Shown in pieces: positions 12,117 to 21,796 of a stretch of DNA of 64,000 nucleotides; position 1 is the first letter of the stretch, and the number at the start of each line of letters is the position of its first letter. Origin of the DNA: Prorocentrum cordatum (lineage: Eukaryota > Sar > Dinophyceae > Prorocentrales > Prorocentraceae); the NCBI GenBank assembly GCA_963575745.1, contig CAUYUJ010016061.1, positions 770,145-834,144 on the forward strand, given 5' to 3'. Under the pieces are notes generated by a model. That model was not told the origin of the DNA. It did no database searches and was given only the letters and a program-made list of their open reading frames with translations. Made by a program: the position numbers and the translations under genes.

Positions 12117-12955
12117 AAAAAGTATAGTCACCAGCCCATCCAGAAGCAGATCACCAGGCGAGTTGCCTTGATCAGGAAAGCGTAGAAGAGTGCAATGTAA
12201 CAACCGCCTTGGAAGTGTTTTCTCGGATGTCTCTTGGAGCCATCTTGGGGTTTCCTTGGGGTCCTCGTGGAACCTCTTGGGGCGCTCTCGAGGCCCTCTT
12301 GGGGTTCTCTGTGGGCCTTTTTGGGGCCATTGTGGGCCTGCCCAGGGGCGGCTCGGAGGTCTCTTGGAGCCGTCTCGGGCCCCATGGCTCAAAAAGACGG
12401 GGGTAATGAATTCAGGTCCTGCCCACCGGAGGCTCGAACATAGCGTTTTGGATTCCTTTTGGGGCGCTCTTGGGGTGCTCTTGGACGCTCTTTGAGCCTT
12501 CGTGGTGCCCTCATGGGCTCATATTGGGGCTGTCTTGGGCCATTCGGGGGCCATGTGGGGGCTGCAAAAGCCAATCGGAGGCGAAAAGGTGCGAACGCAA
12601 AAAAACAATGCTGTTCCGCAGGTGTTAGAGCTATGTGGGTTTCTTTGGGAGGTCCTCGGAGGGCTCGAGGAGCACTTGAAACTGTTGTGGGGCCGTCTTT
12701 AGGTTTTGGATTTGTACCGGAGGCTATGTTGACCCAGCTTGAGCTATCTGGAACTATCTTGGATGTCATCTTGTGCTCTCAGCGGCCCTCTTGGCGCCAT
12801 CTTGGGCCATCTTGGACGCTCTAACCCCTCGCAGGGCGCCCCATTCCAGGCCCAGGGGGGGGGGAGGGGGAGCGGTCAACCCCTCCCCCGAGCAGGGAAT
12901 GGAGGAAGCATGGCAGAGAAAAGACAAAACTCGTGAAACCACCTGGCGGGATTAT
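12117..12955 (+). repeat. CTCTTGG composite repeat, copy 2
   Basis: Starts with the GTAT box and CACCAGCCCATCCAGAAG, runs through three CTCTTGG arrays with the ATCGGAGGCGAAAA spacer near 12,572, and ends with ACCACCTGGCGGGATTA. The start (CACCAGCCC) and end (GGCTGGTGGGAT-like) boxes are inverted relative to each other. Confidence 0.7.
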
Positions 12956-13490
12956 GTTTTTCCCCCTCCTTCTCCAGCTCATCTTCATCATCATCCTCGT
13001 CGTACTTATCACCACCATCACCACCAAAATCTTCCTGCCCATCCTCAGCCACCGCCTCCTGCGGCGAGGATCCTGGCGGCTCCAGCACTGTGACGCCGCC
13101 TCCCGAGGCTGCTGCCGACCAGCAGCGCGCGCTCGCAGAAGCTCCTGACAAGCTCCTCATGGCCCTCTTCATGCAGGGGAAGGAGTGGAGGAGAGGAGGA
13201 GTGGAGAGAGAAAGAGAGAGAGACAAGATGAAGAAGAAAGAGTAAAAGGAGGAGGAGGAGAAGGAGGAGGAAGGACGAGGATGTTTCGTATTTGTGTGTG
13301 GGTGGGGCGTGGCTAGGAGCGTCCAGGGGATTGGGGGATCCTCCTCCTCCTCCTCCACCTCCTCCTCCTCCTCCTCCTCCTCCCCGTCCTCCTCCATTTC
13401 TCATCATCCTTGCCCTTTTCCTCCTCCTCCTCCTCCTCCTCCTCCGCCTCCTCCTCCTTCTCCTCCTGTGACTCCTCCCCAGCCTCCCGC
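12956..13490. repeat. CTC/TCC and GAG low-complexity block
   Basis: Holds ATC/CTC triplets (12,960-13,035), a purine-rich tract (13,160-13,280) and (TCC)n at 13,340-13,480. Open frames here are Ser, Pro or Glu runs. No gene. Confidence 0.7.
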
Positions 13491-14570
13491 TACTTTTGGC
13501 AACAGGTTAGAGGCTGCAAGCAATGGCGCTGCATGGAACAGGGCATGGGCGCCGATGCCCTTCGCCGTACCCTCTGAACCTCACGACGGGCTGGCCTGAT
13601 GAAGGAAGATGGGGCGTTGGAAGCAATGGCATGTGGCAGCAGACGGGCAAGCGAGCGGTGTAAGACTTGTGGGGTGTGCCACCGACGGGGCTTGCTCACA
13701 CTGCAGGAGTGATTGCGTCACAGGCTATACCATCGCCGCTGCAGCGCCCTCGCTCACGATACCAACGACCTGACCACCCAGGACAGCAGTAGCAAGGACT
13801 CTGCCGAGATGGATGCCGGCCCCGACACTGAGACGTTGGGGTGCGTGTTGGGCTGAGCGCATTGCCCACCGTCGCGGCGCGACGCGCCGAGCCGATCGGC
13901 GGCCGCTCCAGGTTCTGCGGCGTGCCAACGAGGCGCAGCATTGCTTCGCGGGCACCAAACCGCGGAGGAGGAGCTGTTTGCCCTGGCGTCATGTACGGCC
14001 CAGCACTGTCACCTTTCAAGGTCGCGACCATGGCCCTCGGATTCCCGAAAGCGGAATCCTGGGGCGCGTACGCCTTTCGACGCGACGGCACTGAGCTCAC
14101 GAAGCTTTAGCGCATGGTGGCAGTCCAGGTTTGTTCCTCGACGGCGGATAGAGAGGAGGCGCCGCTTTCGACTTGGCCCATGCCCGGGCCCAGGGCTCCG
14201 CGCAGGCGACAGGGTGGCTCGATGACCTCACGGGCTCAAGCGGCAGTGTGTGAAAAACGCGCATTGCATGAGAGGAGGTTGCCGAATTGTTCGGAAGGCC
14301 TTATCTGGCACCCCCGTTGGCCTGCTGAAGATGCCACGAGCGCCCTCTCGCCTCCTCTCGGAGGTCTCTGGCATTTTCCAAAGGTCCCCAGAGACTTCCA
14401 GGAGCATTCACAACATCGGGAAATGTCTGCTGGTTCTTTGTGGGTGTCCCTGTCGGGCTGCCGCCTGCCCTCGTCGCGGGCGGCGAAACTGGTCTTGAGT
14501 GAGCCCAGGGAGTGACGGGGCGGCCACGTCCGTGCCGCTTTCAGACTGCGGCGAGAAGGCCAGATGTCCT
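13491..14570. other. Spacer with one weak coding-like stretch
   Basis: Mostly unremarkable. The + frame ending at 14,110 (MYGPALSPFKVATMALGFPK..., from about 13,991) has coding-like codon choice and ends in TAG, so it may be a terminal exon; no homologue recognised. Confidence 0.3.
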
Positions 14571-14571
14571 T

Positions 14572-14702
14572 TTCTCCATATCGCGATCAGAGTTCGGACC
14601 GACATATCGCGATCCATATCCTCGTCCATATCCTCCTATCGCGTTCCTTTCCTCCATATCGCGTTCCTTTCCTCCATATCGCGATCCATATCCTCGTCGC
14701 TG
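14572..14702. repeat. CCATATCGCG minisatellite
   Basis: The motif CCATATCGCG(A/T)TCC, alternating with CCATATCCTCGTC, recurs five to six times at irregular spacing. Confidence 0.75.
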
Positions 14703-14707
14703 GGACG

Positions 14708-14816
14708 AGCTGCTACGGCGGCTCCGTCCGCCCGATCCGGCGCGGCATGCCTGCTCTCCCACAGCGGGTGCGACCGACCGCGCACGGGCGATGTGCGCGA
14801 GGGTCATGAAGTGTCC
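14708..14816 (+). repeat. ~105-bp duplicated segment, copy A
   Basis: GGCTCCGTCCGCCCGATCC to GTCATGAAGTGTCC. Aligns with 15,222-15,324 (GGCGCTCCGTTCACCTGATC to AGGAAAGTGTCC) over its length; shared blocks include GGCATGCC, CCCACAGC and GTGCGAC. Confidence 0.65.
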
Positions 14817-15221
14817 TCGTGTGCCGCAGGCCCTTGCCTCATGGCAGGATGACTCAAGAGGGCCTCGTCGCTCACGGCTGGATTCGGTCCACTCTCAGTC
14901 GCCCGTCGCCGCGTTGCCCCGCGCCCCAGGCGCCGCGCCGCCGAGCAGCACTTCGAGAGCCTGGGTTGCGACGGCACGCTGCGCGCCGTGCCGCGGGCCG
15001 CGCCGCGAACCGCTCTGTAGGTCGCGCCGCGCGCCCAGCGCCGCGCCACCTTCCGCGCGGCTCGCTACGTCACGCCGCCCGCGTTCAGGGCGGGATAGCA
15101 AGTGCCGGCGGCAGCAAAAGCCCACTCGGGTTGGCGATACCATGGCGCCGGCGTCCGGGGATCCGCTCGCAGCGGGAGACTAGCGCCCTCCCAGCCCCGC
15201 GCGTCGTCTGGTCGGGGAACG
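14817..15221. other. No gene seen
   Basis: GC-rich sequence between the two ~105-bp duplicate segments. Short open frames only. Confidence 0.4.
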
Positions 15222-15324
15222 GGCTGCTGCAGGCGCTCCGTTCACCTGATCAGGCGTGCCATGCCGTCTTCCCCACAGCACGTGCGACGGCGCACGGATG
15301 ATCAGGGAGAGGGCAGGAAAGTGT
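15222..15324 (+). repeat. ~105-bp duplicated segment, copy B
   Basis: Second copy of the segment at 14,708-14,816, about 510 bp downstream in direct orientation. It is immediately followed by the polypyrimidine tract. Confidence 0.65.
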
Positions 15325-15755
15325 CCGCCCCCATCTCCTATTCCTCCACCTTTTCCGTCCGCCTCCCCTTCCTCCCCTTCCTCCCCTCGCACCTCATTCC
15401 CCCCCTTTTTTGTTGCCCTCCCCCCTCTTACTTCCCTTCCCGTTCTCTCCTCTCCCACATCCCTCCCCACGCCTTCCCCCCCTCCCCCTCGCCTCATCCA
15501 CTTGCCCCCGTCCCTTCCCCCCTCCTCCCCAGTCCAACGCCTTCCCCCACCTTCCCGCCTCACCCTGCTCACCCTCCTCCTGTCACTCCTTTTCCTCTTG
15601 GTGCGAGGACCCCAGCTCCAGCAGCACCGGGACGCCGCGTCCCGAGGGCAGCGGTGCTGACGAGGGTTGCAAGCCCGCCGAGGCCCCTGCCAGAACCTTC
15701 CTCCTCATCCTCCTCCTCCTCTTCCTTCTCCTCCATTTCTTCCTCATGAATGGTT
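15325..15755. repeat. Polypyrimidine tract
   Basis: About 270 bp almost purely C and T on the + strand (15,328-15,598), then a second short CTC-rich run (15,697-15,747). A purine-pyrimidine strand bias like this can form triplex DNA. Open frames are composition artefacts. Confidence 0.85.
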
Positions 15756-15760
15756 CCGAG

Positions 15761-16533
15761 CCTGTCGCACCCCGATCCAAGTCGGAAGGGCGGGCCCAGC
15801 GTTTCGCTTGAGACTTCCTTGCCATTGATGGACCAAGCTTCAAAACTGAGAACAGTTTCACAGATGTAGGGCGAGTCGCTTGCAAAATGAGGCTGTTGCC
15901 TTAGGGCCGCGCGCATTCGTTTCAAAAATTTGCAAAAGCTTCCAGGATTGAGGGTGGTTCGTTTTCAAGGTGTGGTTCTAGGTAGAATAGGCGCCGCACA
16001 ATTTCGTTTCTAGCAAACAAAAAGTTGCAAGAGCTTCACGGATTGAGGGCGGCTTTGGCCTTAGCGCCGCGCACAGTGTTTCAGAGCTCGTTTTCAAAAT
16101 GAGGTTATGGCCTTGGCGCCGAGCACATTAGTATTGAACATTTGCTAGATCTCCACGGATTGAGGGCGGGTCGTTTTCAAATGTGAGTATGGCCTTAGCG
16201 CCGCGCACATTCGTTAATAAAAATTGCAAGATGTTCATTGGGATGCATGGGCAACGTACCAAAAATCGTGTTTGGGAACGATTCAGGATTGTCACGTTCA
16301 TGCGCGGTGTTGAAATCCCAGGTGTTCTGGCACGATGAACGACCGTCAAGACGTAAGGGTCAGGTTGATTCGTGGCGTTGAATGTCCTGGCACGAATTAG
16401 CATCTTCAAACGGTTGTCTCCCAACGGCGCACTTCTCTCACTGGAAATGAGCTCTTTGTAAGAGCACATCAAGGGGGAGCTTGGAGGGGGGATAGATTCC
16501 AACATCGTTGATGCATCTTGGTTTTTCCTCTGG
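15761..16533 (+). repeat. 83-bp-unit composite repeat, copy 1
   Basis: Starts CCTGTCGCACCCCGA, then TTTCGCTTGAGACTTCC, then four to five units (TTCAC.GATTGAGGGCGG, CGTTTTCAAAATG, CCTTAGCGCCGCGCACATTCG), then a single-copy part with GTGTTGAAATCCCAGG and TTCTGGCACGAT, and ends in ATTCCAACATCGTTGA. The first two units are 83 bp apart (15,857 and 15,940); later ones have indels. A polypyrimidine block follows directly, as in the other full copies. Confidence 0.8.
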
Positions 16534-16670
16534 TCCTCTCCTTCCTCCTCCTCTTCCTCCTTCTCCTCCCCTCCCTCCTCGTCCTCCTCCTCATCATCAC
16601 CATCATCCCCTTCGACCTCCTCCTCCTCCTCCTCTCCCTCCTCGTCCTCCTCCTGCGACTACTACTATTT

Positions 16671-16731
<61 letters not shown>

Positions 16732-16766
16732 CACTATTACTAGTACGACTACGACTACTACTACTT

Positions 16767-16812
<46 letters not shown>

Positions 16813-16833
16813 GACTACTACTACGACTACTAC
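16534..16833. repeat. CTC and TAC triplet tract before the gap
   Basis: CTC/TCC triplets grade into (TAC)n from about 16,660. This is the tail of composite repeat copy 1 and the probable cause of the assembly gap. Confidence 0.9.
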
Positions 16834-16933
16834 NNNNNNNNNNNNNNNNNNNNNNNNNNNNNNNNNNNNNNNNNNNNNNNNNNNNNNNNNNNNNNNNNNN
16901 NNNNNNNNNNNNNNNNNNNNNNNNNNNNNNNNN
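16834..16933. other. Assembly gap (100 N)
   Basis: Exactly 100 N between a (TAC)n run and a (CTC)n run; the round number suggests a gap of unknown true size. Confidence 0.98.
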
Positions 16934-17920
16934 CTCCTCCTCCTCCTCCTCCTCCCTCCTCCTCCTTCCTGGCGCGCGTCGCGGGGGGGTCCGAGCCGCA
17001 CTCTTCCCGCAGCCGCGGCCACCAGGGCGCAAGGGCCCAGGGCTCGGGCCACCGCGGGACAGGGGGCAGGAACGCAACGCACAACGAAAACAAAGAGAGG
17101 GCAGAAAGAGCTGGAAAGGAAACGGGCACAGAACGTCGGTGCACAGGGCTTGCGCCAAACCACGAAGACTCCCCGGTCGCCCATGTGTTCCGTTCTCCTC
17201 ATCCACGCCGCGGTCTTTTTGCTTACCCCCCCTCCTCCATCAGCAGTTCTTCCCCTCCACGCCGCAGTCCTTTTGCTGTCCCTCCTTTTGCTGTCCCCCC
17301 TCGTCCATCTCACCTGCCTAGCGATACTCGTGGATGCATACGGTTGGGCCCCTTGACATAATAAATATTTGCGTGCCGATTGGCCACGGTTCCTGATGCA
17401 ACAGAAGGCCCCGACCATCCGCGTCCCGTTGTGACGCAGTCTGAGTCAGAGAACACCGCGGAGGCGTTCAGGCTTTCTCGCGCTCTGTCATGTAGATGGC
17501 TTTTTTTTTCTGGTGGATGATGGTCCTTGCTGTACGGGTAGTCACCCCATATGCACTAGCAGTCGTCCTCAACCGCTCCACATTCGCATAGGCAGCACGT
17601 CTAGAAAGCATATGTTTTCCTATGTTGTGTCCACGTGACCGATGTAGCTGCGGCTAGTAGGGCCTCGCGTCGCTGGCGTTTACCTCTTAGTCTCCAGCAC
17701 ACGAAGGTGACGGGTGAGGTCGTAGACGTCGGCGTCGTGCTCTAAACCCATTGCCTGGGCGATGGTGTAGCATTGCCTTACATTGCTTGTTTTCCATATG
17801 TATCGCGATGGTTTTGATGACGTCGGTGGGGTCGCCATGTCCGTCGTCAGGCACGAACTGCCTCTCATCGCCTGCTGGGTCGAAGCATGTGTCTGCCTCG
17901 CGCGGATGTTTATTTCAGTC
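16934..17920. other. CTC remnant then spacer, no gene
   Basis: A short (CTC)n run to 16,970, then mixed sequence. A pyrimidine-rich run with TTTTGCTGTCC repeats lies near 17,270-17,300. No recognised coding region. Confidence 0.45.
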
Positions 17921-17924
17921 CCCA

Positions 17925-18560
17925 CAGTGGAAGAAGAAGAGAGCCAATGATGCCGTGTCATTGTTGCCATCGTCGTCGGAGGATGAGGAGGAGGAGGGGT
18001 GAGGGAGAGGAGGGGGGAAGGGATGAGCAACCGCAGCAGCAGGAGGCAAGATGGCGCAAGGGAAGAGAAGGCGGAGCAGAAAGAGGATGCGGGGAGGAGG
18101 AGGAGGAGCAGCAGCAGCAGGAGCAGAGGCTGGATGTGGAGGGCGAGAGGGAGAAATAGATGCAACGAAGGAAGCGCGGGAGGATGTAAGGGAAGGGACG
18201 GAGGGTAAAGGGGTTAGGAGGAGAAGGTGGAGGAGGAAGAGAGGGGGGACGATCATGAGGAGGTGCAGGAAGAAAAGAGGAAGGTAAGGAGGAGGAGGAG
18301 GAGGAGGAGGAGAAGGCAGGGGAGGAGAGAAAAAGTGAAGTGGAGGTAGGGAAAGAGACGGAAGGAGGGAGGGAGGGATAGATGGATGCGGGGGAGGTAC
18401 GAGAAGGATAAAGGAAGGGACGGGAGGGAGGAGGAGGAGCAGGAGGAAGCGGTGGAGTAGGAAGAGCAGGGGGCGGGAAGGAGGCAGGGAGAAGACGAGA
18501 GAAGAAGGGAGGCGGAGAAGGATCAGCAACAGCATGGGCGTGAGGAGGAGGTGGACGGGG
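17925..18560. repeat. ~630-bp homopurine-rich tract
   Basis: Almost entirely A and G on the + strand, without a single short repeat unit. The counterpart of the polypyrimidine tracts at 15.3 and 36.4 kb. Open minus-strand frames (Ser/Pro/Leu-rich) are artefacts. Confidence 0.85.
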
Positions 18561-18670
18561 GAGGAAGGCACTCGTGCGAGCGGGAGACCGAATAAGGCGA
18601 ACAAGCCCGAAGGCGTTTCGAAGTGCATCGCAGCTGATGCCGAAGCCTGAATTGAAGCGCACAGAAATCA

Positions 18671-18857
18671 GGCGATCGCAAACATGGATTAAGGGGGCGT
18701 GGATTAGCGACGGGTCCCGTTTCCATAGGAAATCGCAGATTTCCGCCGCCGAGCGAGGCGGCACCGGCCGCGTTTTGGGGACGGCACCTCCCCCGATCCA
18801 TGGATTTGGCGACCGCGCGCCAAATCCATGGATCGCTAATCCATGTTTGCGCGCCTC
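18671..18857. mobile_element. Foldback element
   Basis: Outer arms GCAAACATGGATTA (about 18,677) and TAATCCATGTTTGC (about 18,838) are inverted. Inside is a perfect 18-bp hairpin, CGATCCATGGATTTGGCG at 18,794-18,811 against 18,818-18,835, with a 6-nt loop. Smaller hairpins GGAAATC..GATTTCC and GCCGCC..GGCGGC also occur. No ORF; probably a non-autonomous foldback transposon. No clear target duplication. Confidence 0.65.
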
Positions 18858-19227
18858 CGAAGAAAAGGGTTACATCTTGCAGGCTCGATCAATAGCACAT
18901 CGTGCAGCGGTGCTGCAGCCCCCCTTGGCCACTCCCATCGGCAGGGTTACCAGCTCCGGTGATGGCGGCAACGACAGTGGCAGTGGCCGCCGCGCCTAAG
19001 CTTGGCGGCGTGCAAAGCCAGATAGCGAGAAGTTCAATATCCTCTGAACTGCACGGGGGAGCAGCAGCAGCAGCAGCAGCGGGGAGTGGAGAGGAGGAAG
19101 AAAAAAGAAGGAGGAGAGGGATGAGGAGGAGGCGACGAAGGAGGAGGAGATCGAGAGCAAAGAGGAAGAAGAGGAGGAGGAGGAGGAGGGCGAGAACGAT
19201 GAATGGTGAGGAAGAGGAGGAGGCGGA
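18858..19227. other. Spacer with AGC and purine-rich tract
   Basis: Includes (CAG)n near 19,062-19,080 and a purine-rich run to about 19,215, which is the polypyrimidine tail of the inverted composite repeat that follows. Confidence 0.6.
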
Positions 19228-19817
19228 CCAGTGCAGGCCCAAGAGTCACCACGTTGCGATAGACCCCCTCTCCAAGTTCCCTCTTCAGAAGTCCCTACGG
19301 GGATCGACTTCCACTGAGGGGAGTGCCCCGTCGGCAGACAGCCGCTTGAAAATCCTGGACCGTGCCAGAACACCATTCCTAGGACTTCCACGCTGCGAAT
19401 GGATGTTGTCATTGCGTCCTGACGACTCTGAGCCGCGCCAGAGCACCACTCCTGGGGCTCCGACGCCGCGCATCAGCGTCACGGCTGCGCCCAGGCAGTC
19501 CCACATCGAGCCAAAATAACACGCCGGGGACGTCCACCATGAGAATCTTCGAGACTGCTGTCAGCTCGTTGGGCGAATGTGCGCGGCGCTTTCGCGAGAG
19601 CCACGTCTTGAAAAGGTACCGCCCTCTATATCAGTGAAGATCTTGCATTTGTAAGACGACTGTGCGAAGCGCTGAGTCGAGAACCACATGTTGAAAACGC
19701 CCCGCCCTCCGTCCGTGAAACTGTTGCACACTCCCAACTCAAGGACCCTAAAGCGTGAGGAGGTCTCAAGCGAAACGCCCGGCCCGCCCAACCAACACGT
19801 TTCGGGGTGCGACAGGG
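19228..19817 (-). repeat. 83-bp-unit composite repeat, copy 2 (inverted)
   Basis: Reverse complement of the family: the TGTCGCACCCCGAA start is at 19,817, then CGTTTCGCTTGAGAC, about two internal units (GCGCCGCGCACATTCG near 19,585), the single-copy part (GTCCTAGGAATGG, TTCTGGCACG) and the end near 19,228, with the purine tract beyond. Confidence 0.75.
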
Positions 19818-20000
19818 GAGGAGTGGTTTACATAAGGACGAGGAATTAAAGAGGAAGGAAGGGGGGAAGAGGAGGCTGGAATTGGGAGGACGAGGGCGTT
19901 GGGAGGGACGAGGAATTTGAGAGGAATTGGGAGGAGTGGTTTACAGAGGGACGAGGAATTTGAAGAGGGATGGGGAGAGGAGGCTGGAACTGGGAGGGCG
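19817..20000 (+). repeat. 113-bp tandem duplication
   Basis: GGAGGAGTGGTTTACA with GGACGAGGAATT recurs at 19,817 and 19,930, as do AGAGGAGGCTGGAA and TGGGAGG. The second unit runs into the 5' part of the Mei2-like gene. Confidence 0.7.
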
Positions 20001-20581
20001 AAGGGCGCCGGGCGCAGGCGGGGCCTGGGGACTGGCACGGCACCGACACCACGGTGATGCTCCGCGGCTTCCCCCGCAGCTACCGCCGCGAGATGCTGGT
20101 CGACCTGCTGAACACGTCGGGCTACTCGGGGCAGTTCGACTTTGTCTACATGCCGATGTGCCTGGAGTCTGGCGCCTGCTTCGGCTATGCCTTCGTGAAC
20201 ACGATTGAGCGGGCGACCGCGGTGCACCTCCAGAGGTTCTTCGACGGCCTCGCCACCGCCCCGTTCTCGGCCTCGCAGCCCTGTTCGACGACAAAGGGCC
20301 GACTGCAGGGGCTGGACGCGAACATCAAACAGTACCCCTGGCATCGCTCGGACGTGTGCATTTTTTCTCGGCGGAACCATCGAGGACCATCCTGGACCAT
20401 CGAGCAAAAACAAGCACGCACGAAACCGAAAAGTGCACGGGAAATGGACGCCCGAGCGACGGCAAGGTACCAGAACAGCCCCCTAATGTGCGAGTCGGTG
20501 CCGGATGGCTTCAAGCCAGTGCTGTTCAGGGATGTCCGGGGTGCGCAGAAAGGGGGTGGGGCAAAGGGACGGCCTTCTTGA
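19970..20581 (+). CDS. Mei2-like RRM protein, with probable in-frame intron
   Basis: RNA-binding protein with the C-terminal RRM type of Mei2 and related proteins, a family expanded in dinoflagellates. In the 203-residue reading, RNP2 is TVMLRGFP (28-35), followed by the family signature MLVDLLNTSGYSGQFDFVYMP (42-62, shown in part), and RNP1 is CFGYAFVN (70-77). The family tail (QNSPLM and FKPVLF) comes only after a 45-residue insertion. That insertion is probably an intron at 20,332-20,466: it begins GT, ends AG, is 135 nt (a multiple of 3) and, if removed, joins ANIKQ to YQNSPLM. Whether it is spliced is an inference. The first ATG is at 19,970, inside the duplicated 113-bp sequence, so a later or missing start is possible. 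Short for the family; perhaps a single-RRM form or a 5'-truncated copy. Confidence 0.8.
   Translation: MGRGGWNWEGEGRRAQAGPGDWHGTDTTVMLRGFPRSYRREMLVDLLNTSGYSGQFDFVYMPMCLESGACFGYAFVNTIERATAVHLQRFFDGLATAPFSASQPCSTTKGRLQGLDANIKQYPWHRSDVCIFSRRNHRGPSWTIEQKQARTKPKSAREMDARATARYQNSPLMCESVPDGFKPVLFRDVRGAQKGGGAKGRPS
20332..20466 (+). other. Probable 135-nt intron in the Mei2-like gene
   Basis: Donor GTACCC and acceptor GGCAAG; GTACC is repeated at both junctions. Removal restores the family alignment through KQYQNSPLM. Retention keeps the frame open. Confidence 0.6.
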
Positions 20582-20717
20582 AAGCCCTTGGTCACGAAGA
20601 CCCCTGCCTTCTGAGAAGGCCGCCCCCTCGCTCGCCGCCGCCCTGCGCGCGCCGCCGAGGATGGAGTGCGGTACCCTTTTCCGAAGCCGACGGTCTCGGA
20701 GTTGAAGAAGCTCAGGC
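20582..20717. other. 3' flank of the Mei2-like gene
   Basis: No further coding signal; ends in the target duplication of the next element. Confidence 0.4.
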
Positions 20718-20889
20718 TCGGGGATGGACAGACCCCCCTTTAGTAAAACGTGGTTTAGTGAAAACGACCTGAGGCCCAAACCTGGCGGGCGCAAGCCTGG
20801 GAAATAACGGCCACGGCGCCCCCTCGAGAACCGAAAACGGACAATTCACTACTCGACGTGTCACTGTTGGGGGGTCTGTCCACCCCCGA
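20718..20889. mobile_element. MITE with ~21-bp terminal inverted repeats
   Basis: Left end TCGGGGATGGACAGACCCCC; the right end is its inverse with one difference (reads TCGGGGGTGGACAG from the right). Flanked by CAGGC at 20,713-20,717 and 20,890-20,894, a 5-bp direct repeat consistent with target duplication. 172 bp, no ORF. Confidence 0.7.
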
Positions 20890-20894
20890 CAGGC

Positions 20895-21613
20895 TGACCC
20901 GCAAGACGAAGCTTGGGGCGAGCACGCGGGCTCGTCCCAGGCTTCTCCGGGGCGAGTCCGGAGGAGGCGCGGCCTCGGACAGGTCTTGAGGCGCGGGGCC
21001 GCTGGCCTTGCGCATGCCATGGCACGAGAGGGCAGTTCGTGGGGGGGGCTTCGGCCAGCCTGCAGTAGAGCTTGGACTCCGCGCTTCTGGGCCGAGATTT
21101 CGGTCCAGGGCCAGGGGACAGGCTTGCCACGACCGCTCTGCAGCATCCAGCCTTCCCTGCTTTTGGCGCGAAACTCGCTTACCATGCGCAAATGGATCGG
21201 CAACCTGTTACAACAGCGCCGCCTATTCTGCGCCTGCCCGTTTTGTGTCACAATCTCTCGTTTAAACATGGGTTTGCTTCTATGTGTGTTTCGGTGTCGC
21301 TGCATATGCATGTTCTCTTGAGCTGCAGCGACAAGCGGGGATCACTTGTGGTCCTGAGGCGTTTTTCAATGCTTGCAGGCACAAGCAGTCATTGTGCTCT
21401 GAGTATCCCTGCCGACGCGGCGCTTTCAGGCGGCTCCACGCCCCTCCACAGAGCCCAGGGACCCCCAAAGCGAGGCTTCGAAAGCCCATCTTTGGACTAC
21501 CTGGGGCCCCTTCCGGGGCCCTCTGTATTCGCTCGTCGGCGTCCCCTCTGCCCTCATCTCCGACCGAAAAGTTGGGAATTCCAGAAACCTTGCCCCCAGC
21601 CTGAGGAGTTCCA
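20895..21613. other. No gene seen
   Basis: Mixed sequence. Some stretches read as open frames, but no known domain or repeat array is present. Confidence 0.4.
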
Positions 21614-21615
21614 TA

Positions 21616-21794
21616 CTCCAGATTTCGTAATAAAAGGGAGGGGGTCTGGACCCTCCAAGACAAGCCATTTCAGACCCCCCCCGTGGGAGAACCCTCCAAA
21701 ACATCGTCCCCAGACCCCCCCAGGCCCTCCAAGATAGCCTGGAAGAGACCCCCCCCGAAATGAGACCCCCCTCCCTCTATTACGAAATCTGGAG
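21616..21794. mobile_element. MITE, Tc1/mariner-like (TA target)
   Basis: Terminal inverted repeats CTCCAGATTTCGTAATA, continuing with small differences into GGGAGGGGG, total about 33 bp. Flanked by TA at 21,614-21,615 and 21,795-21,796. 179 bp, no ORF. The TA duplication suggests mobilisation by a Tc1/mariner-type transposase, none of which is in the window. Confidence 0.75.
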
Positions 21795-21796
21795 TA

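Noticed and set aside
16508-17356. Open frames spanning the N gap
   Set aside because: They consist of triplet-repeat residues and unknown bases.
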